A stretch of 51,473 nucleotides of DNA, taken from contig JAUCBJ010001879.1 of the NCBI GenBank assembly GCA_032718475.1, positions 1-51,473 on the forward strand, read 5' to 3'. The translations under genes were made by a program, and so were the position numbers. The notes under the pieces were generated by a model. That model worked only from the letters and a program-made list of their open reading frames with translations, had not been told where the DNA came from and did no database searches. The stretch is from Nemertoderma westbladi. Its lineage: Eukaryota > Xenacoelomorpha > Nemertodermatida > Nemertodermatidae. Position 1 is the stretch's first letter, and the number at the start of each line of letters is the position of its first letter. Below are positions 44,407 to 51,473 of the stretch, one piece after another.

Positions 44407-44785
44407 GTTACCATCAGCCCCAAATGCATAAACATGATTCCCCACTGAATGCAACCAACCCCTATTAGCACCTACCGGTATGTACAGATAAATGATTGGA
44501 TAGATTTTTAAACAAAATTTTGCAGATGTCAGAAAATGCCCCTGGTTAGACAACCGCGACTTTTAGAGGGATTGTGATATTAATATGAAAACAATAAAAT
44601 AGGACATGGGGTCTTATTCCCTCAGATACTACCTAGCATTTAGGGCCACTTGGGCCACTGTTAGTACTCAGGCACTAAGGCCCATCAAAAAACAAAATAC
44701 CAGTAGTTACTGTATGGTTTGGTGTAATTTTTCTTGTGGTAGTTGGGTTGGGTTATGTGGCACTAAAATCGATTTGGTATTTAAA
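44407..44785. repeat. partial copy of the 676-bp repeat with internal inversion
   Basis: 44407-44544 matches the end of the unit at 17191-18398 and 44545-44700 matches its beginning, so a unit boundary is preserved. The next segment, 44701-44781, is the reverse complement of the part expected there (17348-17428 in copy 1). Confidence 0.85.
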
Positions 44786-45067
44786 CGTCATAAAAACGTC
44801 ATAAATGAAAAGTTAAAATTATTGAAGGGCGGAGGGTGCTATCTCGGCTTCATTCCCCTGGGCGCCAGAAGGGCTCGCTCGCCTCTGAGTCAGACAGAGA
44901 AAGGCTCTACTAAATGTACTTATGATAATCTATCTAATCTACAAGAGCTTATCAATCAGCAGGTTGACGCCATCAAACACGGCCGATGCCACCCGAATCC
45001 CGGAGGCATGGAATTTGATCAACTTGCTTATTTTGTGTTAGGCCATATATGGGTGAATGAGTGGTTT
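44786..45067 (+). other. short open patch of unclear nature
   Basis: A less AT-rich stretch is open in one frame, with readable parts LLKGGGCYLGFIPLGARRA and NLSNLQELINQQVDAIKHG. It has no clear splice borders and I recognise no family. It could be a remnant of a mobile-element gene. Confidence 0.25.
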
Positions 45068-45258
45068 CATATTATTATAACTTTTTGTTGGGCACAGCTT
45101 TTACAAAGTCGGCAATGACGTCCAGGTACAGTAGTATTGAACTGGTGACCTCGTCCGATTTCCAACCCGGAGGTCACCAGTTTGATCCCCACCTGCTCAC
45201 CTGGACGTCATTGCCGACATTGCAAAAGATGCGCCCAACAAAATGTTATGATATACAT
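45068..45258. repeat. nested foldback element
   Basis: The outer arms (about 45068-45127 and 45199-45258) are reverse complements. The inner 20 nt gtcggcaatgacgtccaggt (45108-45127) matches 45199-45218 exactly and the rest with a few mismatches. Inside is a second perfect hairpin (actggtgacctc at 45141-45152 with gaggtcaccagt). A B-box-like agtttgatcccc follows it. It resembles a MITE or a snapback tRNA-derived element. Confidence 0.8.
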
Positions 45259-46547
45259 ATCAACTTGCTGGAAAGAAACCTAAACGTTCAACAACCACCA
45301 ATGTTAAAGGCTGAATCTCATGCTGTTCTGCCCTCAATAGTCAATATGTTTAGAAGGTCCACTATTGTGAGGATTTTCCAAAATAATCACTCCGCTTATA
45401 TAATTGCCTCATAACTTTGGTGATAGATCCTCTCTACTGAGTACTCGACTCCCAGATAGATTCAATGGTGACATCTTCTTTGCGAAATCAAGACTAAACT
45501 GCCACTGCAAAGAGCATTACGACCAATAATCGTACCAATAATGCTGGAGTTAGACCTGAGTGTTTGGCTTAGTGTACATTAACCAAATCATAATAGACAC
45601 GTCAGTACTTACTGTATGTGGGGATTTACGCAGCAAGAAGTCTAGATGAACCTCTGTGTATCTTTGAAGTACAATTAGTGGACCTGGTTACTCCAACTAC
45701 CGGCCGACAGACGGACTACTGTATAGAAATCTGGCTGTGTGTAGAATTTCTAAACTTTTGATAGACTACAGTGTACCACGACTTTGGTAGCGTTCAAACA
45801 TTTCCAATGATGACAACATACGTCCATTAATGATACCGCTACACAAAGGCTCATCTAGACTTCGTGGCTCGACCCACATTTACAGAACAAAGAGAGCAAC
45901 AAATGCCGCAAGAAAAGTTGATGTCTTTTCCCATAAGGGCAAAGGTAACGGTAACGGTAACACATACTGTAAGGGTAACGGTAACACATACTGTAAGGGT
46001 AATATAATCTATAATAATTGAAGATTTGTTAACCCGGAAAGACTGACATCTGGCAGTTATCTGTCAGGTAAAGTTGGTCTGGTCCCGTCCGCGGAAAGGA
46101 AAACCCGCGGGCCTCAACCACAATGCTAATTTATGGGGAATCTGACAGGGAAAAATGAAATACCCTAAAATTCGGTGCATAAAAGCCGGTTCGTGCCATG
46201 TTTGGAAAATGAAAAAGTATCCCAGCCAATGAAACCAAGCTTTTTCGCCCAATGGTGTTGGCAGGGCACACTTTGCTAAATATTTAGATTGTATGGGGGT
46301 TATGTCCCATGGCACATGGGAAAGGATCAGGTTACGGAAGCGCGTTGGGGGGCAGGACCGGCAACAGGTCTATGTTTTTAGTAACGATTTTTAGGTCGAA
46401 TTTGGGTGATGTGACATGATTGTGTCTCCTTGGGGGTTGGAGACCGTGGTGGTGGATTCTTCCATCTCTTGATTGATAATTAAAGTTAAAAATGAAACTA
46501 GAACCTTATTCATTCCAATACATTTACTCCGAGGTCCTACACTCACC
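45259..46547. other. intergenic with short dispersed-repeat copy and minisatellite
   Basis: A short copy of the dispersed block lies at 45836-45878 (caaaggctc...cttcgtggctcgaccca). Two 24-bp units of gggtaacggtaacacatact lie at about 45941-46003. No credible gene. Confidence 0.5.
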
Positions 46548-46619
46548 GGCTTGTTGGTCTAGAGGTATGATTCTCGCTTCGGGTGCGAGAGGTCCCGGGT
46601 TCGACTCCCGGACAAGCCC
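46548..46619 (+). tRNA. tRNA-Pro (anticodon CGG)
   Basis: A 72-nt cloverleaf. The acceptor GGCTTGT pairs with ACAAGCC, with discriminator C. The D-arm TGGTCTAGAGGTATGA is typical of eukaryotic tRNA-Pro. The anticodon arm CTCGC-TTCGGGT-GCGAG has CGG at 46580-46582, and the T-arm is TCCCGGGTTCGACTCCCGGA. A TTTT terminator starts seven bases downstream (46627). It looks functional. Confidence 0.96.
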
Positions 46620-47707
46620 GAACCTCTTTTTATAACGTTCAGTTTAGTTGCTAAGAAGGTGGTCTTTTTTACTCTGATTATAATTAATTTTACTCTGCTC
46701 TGTTTTCACCTAACCCGGAGGCTATAATTCAATTTTGTATAATTTACTTATTAATTCATCAAATTTCACTAATTAAATATAGTAGATGTAGTAGTGGAAC
46801 GGTTATACGGCCAGTCCAGCCTATAATTAAATTCAATATAATATATATACAGTAGGTGCTTCGATACAAGGGTTTCAACAGACGAATAACCATTAACAAA
46901 ATAGAAGGAAAAATAGACATTATTAATGTCTAAAAACTGTTATTCAAAAAGCTTCAATTGTTTAGTATACATAATGCGCAATTATTATTTAAATAATACA
47001 ACCAAATCTTGAAAAACAGATTGAGTGGAACATTTGGCGGCTATACAAAAAGATTTATATTACTGAACTTTACATAACTATAACACCTCACTATAATATT
47101 GATACGACAAAAAAACCCAGAGTAAAAAAAAACATAACTTAAGACAGCGAGAATAATGTTAGTGTGTGTGCGAGAAGTTGGGAAATTAAAGTTTGTCTCA
47201 ATGAATCGACTTTTGTGTCGAAAACAAAAGGAAAAGGAGAAATAAATAGCAGCGGGAATTTTAAGCGTATAGTTATAAGAATTACACTGTACAGTAGTTC
47301 TACTATAATCTACTACAAATAACGCGGGTTTAATGTGTATAAAAGCTAGCTGTATGTTAACGCAATGTTGGGCCCCCTACTAAAGAATCACGTCTGTTCT
47401 GTAAGATCTTTAAACTAAGTTTCAACGTGTGGATCGAACTTGTTAGAGTTTTTTCAGCTGAAATCGACGCGATCTTTGTATCCTGGCCTTTTATCAACGC
47501 CCTAAAACATAAGTAAAAGGTACGGAATTAGATATAATTGAATTTTACTAACTGCGATTCGTTTAAGAATAACGTATTTATATTATAATTATCTTACAAT
47601 ATATCTATATATTTACTTTCCTATTTAAATGTATTAATTTTAATTAAAATAACCGACAACAATATTAATTATTTTCGTGACTAATTTCCGTTTCTCTAAC
47701 CCCGTTT
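46620..47707. other. intergenic, AT-rich
   Basis: No gene seen. It separates the tRNA gene from the last exon of the minus-strand gene; part of it should be that gene's 3' untranslated region. Confidence 0.5.
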
Positions 47708-47935
47708 CTAGAATCCCTTCACCAACCTTTCTATCGAATCGAAGGCCTCAGCGACGGCCTGTAACAGCTCCCGTAGTCGGCGGATTACCATATTGGCCTG
47801 GGCGATCGCCCCTATAGAACAGCACAGGTCTTGCGTTAATACGCACAGCCCGGGAACCAAATCCATTGTCTGTTTGATATTGGGGCCGCAGTCGTATAAC
47901 TTCTTCTTGGCGACGTCAAATAGATAATATATACT
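47708..47935 (-). CDS. last coding exon of an unrecognised helical protein gene
   Basis: Open on the minus strand from an acceptor (TATCTTCCATAG, ending at 47936) to a TAG at 47708-47710. The exon is 228 nt, phase 0. It encodes 75 residues: SIYYLFDVAKKKLYDCGPNI, LCVLTQDLCCSIGAIAQANM, and a terminal helix IRRLRELLQAVAEAFDSIER. Codon use and GC content stand out from the AT-rich flanks. It joins in phase with the exon at 48354-48575. No family is recognised; the predicted structure is an all-helical bundle. Confidence 0.75.
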   Translation of the reverse strand, partial: SIYYLFDVAKKKLYDCGPNIKQTMDLVPGLCVLTQDLCCSIGAIAQANMVIRRLRELLQAVAEAFDSIERLVKGF

Positions 47936-48067
47936 CTATGGAAGATAACATTGTAGTGGTTGAGATATATGTCAATTTGATATATCAAATGAAGAAAATG
48001 AAGTTTGCTCTCGAGAAAATTACAGCTGGCCTCTTTGGACACCGTATTTAAATCTGTAACCTGTTAG

Positions 48068-48270
48068 TTCAGGTTGTCCTTGTGGTTAAAGCGGTGGTAT
48101 TACAACCGGAAGGAAGGTCTTGTGTTCGATCCCTAAAAAGGAACGGTCGAGTTTTCGTTAAGTTGTTAACTCCAAGGAATTCACTTTTTTGGGAACCTCC
48201 AATCTTCCTTACAGCTTAACTTCCTGACACCACCGGTTGCCTCTTCAGTTACCGGTTAGTATAAATAATT
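48068..48270 (+). mobile_element. tRNA-derived SINE-like element in the last intron
   Basis: The head GTTGTCCTTGTGGTTAAAGC with A-box spacing, then a B box GTGTTCGATCCC (about 48122-48133), is a decayed tRNA promoter. A body with ggaattcacttttttggg and a hairpin-like 3' part follows. It lies on the opposite strand to the host gene, inside the intron 47936-48353. Ends and duplication are not defined. Confidence 0.6.
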
Positions 48271-48353
48271 TACTACATCGGGAATAATGAATATATTATT
48301 CTATAAATAGAACCTAAATCAACTAAAATTACAAACTATTTCAATATATTTAC

Positions 48354-48575
48354 CTGATGGTATTCATTGACAGCCTTTATCAATGTTTCCTTACGGGTTT
48401 CGAACTGGCTTTCGTTAACGACACTCTCCTTATGAGACGATGTTAGGAACTTGATGGCTTTATCCAACTTTAACGTAACAGATGCCAGCTGTATTTGTGA
48501 CAACTGAAGTATCTCCTTGATGTTATTTTTGTCGGATATGTTATTTTTTGGCGAAGGACTCCAATGTTCTATTTC
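48354..48575 (-). CDS. penultimate exon of the unrecognised helical protein gene
   Basis: Bounded on the minus strand by the acceptor TAATAATTTATAG (ending at 48576) and the donor CAG|GTAAAT (starting at 48353). It is 222 nt, exactly 74 codons, phase 0 at both ends. It encodes EIEHWSPSPKNNISDKN, then an amphipathic helix region with ILQLSQIQLASVTLKLDKAI and ESQFETRKETLIKAVNEYHQ. It joins without a frame change to the exons at 49156-49337 and 47708-47935. Confidence 0.78.
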
Positions 48576-48608
48576 CTATAAATTATTAAGGACATCGATG
48601 CGGTGGTT

Positions 48609-48687
48609 GATTGCGGCCAAGTATTTCCATTTTTTTTATGTTTTTCACCCGGGAGACAATAAAAAACGGAAATAAGTGGCCGCAATC
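48609..48687. repeat. short foldback in an intron
   Basis: Arms gattgcggccaagtatttcc (48609-48628) and 48668-48687 are inverted, with two mismatches. The 39-nt loop is T- and A-rich. It is probably a tiny MITE inside the intron 48576-49155. Confidence 0.65.
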
Positions 48688-49155
48688 AGCCTAGCCGTAG
48701 GTTAAATATGAAAAGTGAAGCTAATAAAAACATTTTCCATAACATTCCCCGTATCTGTGAATATTTCAGATCAAATTTTTAAGACTTGGATTTACCAAAA
48801 AATGCTGCTCTGGCTGGTGCACAGTAAATACTAACAGAGCACCTTCGCTCGGCCGACTAAGCTAAAATTTCGCATTTTCTCTAATTAATTAAGACTTTCT
48901 ATAGAAAGTACTAATAGAGAGCGAACACAGTACTTTCTTAAGTTTTCTACAAATTATAGTGATAAAAAGTGGATTTTTAACATAAAGTACATTTTAGAAT
49001 TTCCTCTTAAAAACGAGTGCCTTAAAAAATATTATTTATGTAAAAACAATTTAAAATTACAACCTGTCGCACAATTATGTGAAAAGAAATGGGTAAAAAC
49101 GAAAACCTTTTAGTAGAAATTAATTTTGGGACGTTATAATATTACTGTTACTGAC

Positions 49156-49337
49156 CTCCAGTTCCCTACGATCTGTTGGGGTTGCGATACCGCTAGAGTG
49201 TCGGTGTTGTTTGGTTCTAGAGTTCGAGTCCATTGGACGACCAGCTGGGTCGCCATGGTTACTCTGTGGCTGTCCGTAGTTGATTGGAGGTGGTGCCGAT
49301 TGTAAGGCCTTTGATTGGTTATCCTCGGTTTGCACAG
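49156..49337 (-). CDS. upstream exon of the unrecognised helical protein gene
   Basis: The acceptor is preceded by a pyrimidine tract with a C15 run (CCCCCTTCCAG, ending at 49338), and the donor is GAG|GTCAGT (starting at 49155). The 182-nt exon begins with two bases completing a codon and ends in phase 0. It encodes a polar, probably disordered linker: VQTEDNQSKALQSAPPPINY, then SNHGDPAGRPMDSNSRT and TPTDRRELE. Earlier exons were not found. They may lie between here and 50092, or beyond the window, in which case the REXO2-like gene would sit inside an intron. Confidence 0.68.
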
Positions 49338-50092
49338 CTGGAAGGGGGGGGGGGGGGGTGGGGGGGTTAGAATACAATTGATAAATTGAATTACACTGCG
49401 AAAGAAAGAAAGTGGATCGATAATACAACATCTGTAAGTTTGAGCATCTGGCGGATGTGGGATTTAAAAATAGCATAAAAAATACCAAAAATTGCAAAAT
49501 AGCAACATCTCCCAATCCTAGAACCAAGAAATCGATAGAACGTCAAATAAGCCCCACTCCCTTCCTAGAGAAAAAGCTGAGATTAAAATGAACAATAAAT
49601 AATATGACCTTGGCGCGGTCAAAACCAGAATATGCGTACGCAGTGCAATTTATATTGCGGTGTGAGCGACATTGGTATGTAACCACAGCGATGGGGTACT
49701 GAAAACTATTAATCCATAACGGATGTAAGTCAGCCTAAATGTATTATCGTACCCAATCGGTTTCTATATATAAGGATCACCATAGCTAAACTTATCTCAG
49801 ACGCCGTTTATTTTTCACGTCTCTCTACTGACTGCCCTGCCCTAACCTTCCCACTTGGTATCATTTCCCCCACCCCCCCACCCCCCCCCCCCCCCCCCCT
49901 CCCCAATACCATCAAGTAGGCCTAGCCATAGTATTTATACACGGTACACGAACACCATTTATTTTTATGAATTATTAACGGAAATGTAATAACACAATCT
50001 AATTTTATATACAAACAGTAGATAGTAACTAAACATCTCACTCCCACAGATAATATAAGAACTGAAAAGCTCCTTCTTTAATCAACGCAGAG
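49338..50092. other. between the helical-protein gene and the REXO2-like gene
   Basis: No convincing exon found. It contains C-rich tracts (C19 at about 49881-49899) and, on the minus strand, an AATAAA about 130 nt past the REXO2-like stop codon that could be its polyadenylation signal. Confidence 0.45.
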
Positions 50093-50647
50093 TTAAGAAT
50101 CGATTTTGATAAAGATGTTCGACTTATAGAACTGTAACTCAGCTATGGACTCGTGAATATCATCTAACGCCCTATGGTTCAGTTTCTTAACGAAGGCCTC
50201 GTGTTTGGGGTACCATCTACTGTACAGCTCCTTTATCGTGCTAACATCCACTAATCTATAATGCAAGTGAGCCGTTAGACGCGGCATATGGCGAGCAATA
50301 TATCCTTTATCGCAGTGGATTGTGTTCCCAGCTAAAGGACAGGTCCCTGGGTCGGTGTGACTCGTAACAAAATTCAACAGCGATTGTTCCGCCTCTTCGA
50401 GTGTTATCCTGCTCTTACGTGCTGATTCGGTTAGGCCTGATTCACCGTGATGTTTGATACACCACGCACTCATCGATTCCAGGGCAGCATCTGAGTGATG
50501 TATAACAATATTAGGGCCTTCAGCAATAATCTCTAAGTCTTTAGTAGTTATGATACATGCGGCTTCTAAAATTGTCCCTACCAATGGATCTAAATGCGTC
50601 ATCTCGAGGTCCAGCCAAATAAGCCGGTTTGAACGCGAATCTGTCAT
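50093..50647 (-). CDS. REXO2: oligoribonuclease, REXO2-like
   Basis: A complete 184-codon frame without introns. Oligoribonucleases of the DEDDh family degrade 2-5-nt RNA fragments from the 3' end; animal REXO2 acts in mitochondria and cytosol. Visible motifs are WLDLEMTHLD (metal ligands D13 and E15), AGNTIHCDKGYIARHMP (D113), LVDVSTIKELYSRWYP, and HRALDDIHESIAELQFYKSN (H158 and the final Asp at 162-163). All catalytic positions are present and spaced as in the 181-residue bacterial enzyme. The first Met gives a normal bacterial-type length; no mitochondrial presequence is seen. Animal REXO2 genes usually have several introns, so this may be a retrocopy, but the frame is intact. Confidence 0.95.
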   Translation of the reverse strand: MTDSRSNRLIWLDLEMTHLDPLVGTILEAACIITTKDLEIIAEGPNIVIHHSDAALESMSAWCIKHHGESGLTESARKSRITLEEAEQSLLNFVTSHTDPGTCPLAGNTIHCDKGYIARHMPRLTAHLHYRLVDVSTIKELYSRWYPKHEAFVKKLNHRALDDIHESIAELQFYKSNIFIKIDS

Positions 50648-51473
50648 AATAAGTCGGAAATCTTTCGAGTGCAGAGATATCCGTACCGGTACTCGGGGAT
50701 GATAAGTACATGCAACAGAAGCGGTAGCCTAGTCGTCCTACTTATCGCGTTGTTAACAAATAAACGTGGTAGAATAAATTCCAGAATTATAGTGTAAGGG
50801 TAAGCCTACTTCAGTATAACTACAACAGAACAACCGGTACCGCGGTACCGGAAGTTCGTATTAATGTAAACGCGAACAAGCAAAATAGAAAGAAGTTTGG
50901 AGCACGTTGTACTGTAGTTGTACTGTTCGTGCCTTGTGGATATCATCTGTATAATAACTAACTGTATAGTGGAGCGGGAGGTGAGGTCTTTTCTAACTAA
51001 AGTCTAAACCAATAAACGAATCTAAAAACATCAGAATGAATGTAGGCTGACAGCTCTATCTGTCTATACAACAACTGGTCGCGGACTTGGTCGCGGCGCG
51101 GTGTGGCACGGTGGCTGCTATCGCGCCTTTACCAAATTTAGTTGCAAAAATACTCAGAAATAGACTGATAGAATAGAAAACTCGCCAATTATTTTTTATT
51201 AGCCAATAAATTAAATTGAACTGTAGAGTGAGCCACGAAGTAAGGTGAGTCTTGTCGGTAGTGCGGTGCGGTAGTGTCGTACACTTCACTATCACTACGT
51301 CTACGACGTGTCGTACTGGAAATACGGTACCTTCATGTTTCATGTACAGTATTTGAAACAGAATAACAGTAAAGAGAACGGAAGATACAGTTAGGCCTAC
51401 TGCAACTACTGAACTAGCCTAGTGCAGCTCAGTGCTTTAGTGCAGTACCGGTAGTGCAACTGCGTTGTGGAGT
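50648..51473. other. upstream region of the REXO2-like gene
   Basis: Holds ACCGGT/GGTACC palindromes and, at 51222-51250, a short copy of the dispersed block (gagtgagccacgaagtaagg). The small minus-strand frame at 51056-51343 is not convincing. Confidence 0.45.

Noticed and set aside
45108-45218. tRNA gene with an extended acceptor stem
   Set aside because: The long arms pair far beyond a tRNA acceptor and the inner stem does not form D and anticodon arms; a foldback element fits better.
50648-51473. A mitochondrial-targeting first exon for the REXO2-like gene
   Set aside because: I looked upstream on the minus strand and found no credible donor-bounded exon in phase.

Overview
The window is nuclear DNA from an invertebrate-like animal. 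It is AT-rich, has spliced exons and eukaryotic tRNA genes with Pol III terminators, and is dominated by repeats. The non-LTR retrotransposon relics, tRNA-derived SINEs, MITE-like elements and a BEL/Pao element are of kinds common in marine invertebrates, but I cannot name a phylum. Over-represented palindromes (ACCGGT, AGGCCT) and many G or C runs of 15-25 bases also mark this genome.

Layout. 0.1-9.4 kb: tandem and dispersed repeats, tRNA-Arg(TCG) at 3121-3193, two relics of non-LTR retrotransposon 3' ends, a 1-kb minisatellite (6985-8020), two candidate minus-strand exons (2462-2644 and 8241-8433), a small MITE, and a SINE with clear target-site duplication (9177-9434). 10.3-20.2 kb: a decayed LINE endonuclease, coding remnants at 15.5-16.8 kb, and a 676-bp tandem repeat. 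20.3-37.7 kb: a very large (about 17.4 kb) BEL/Pao-type LTR retrotransposon. It holds two equal-length 1161-bp terminal repeats, a 2.2-kb leader, a gag-pol frame broken by four stops and one frameshift, a 1.6-kb spacer, and a further coding block (33.4-36.4 kb) whose main product is a 636-codon protein with CCHC zinc knuckles. 37.7-51.5 kb: a cytochrome P450-like single-exon gene with one frameshift, an 854-bp hAT-type MITE with an exact 8-bp duplication, a 68-bp satellite, foldback elements, tRNA-Pro(CGG), the last three exons of an unrecognised minus-strand gene, and an intronless oligoribonuclease (REXO2-like) gene.

How the parts relate. Gag, protease, reverse transcriptase, RNase H and integrase of the BEL/Pao element would form one polyprotein. 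Its most unusual traits are the 3' zinc-knuckle ORF, which lacks an early ATG, and a dense cluster of consensus 5' splice sites in gag that nearly all fall between codons. Together these suggest, but do not prove, a spliced subgenomic RNA. The host genes (REXO2-like, P450-like, the unnamed genes) show no functional link to each other. All assignments come from reading translated sequence and motifs; no searches were run.
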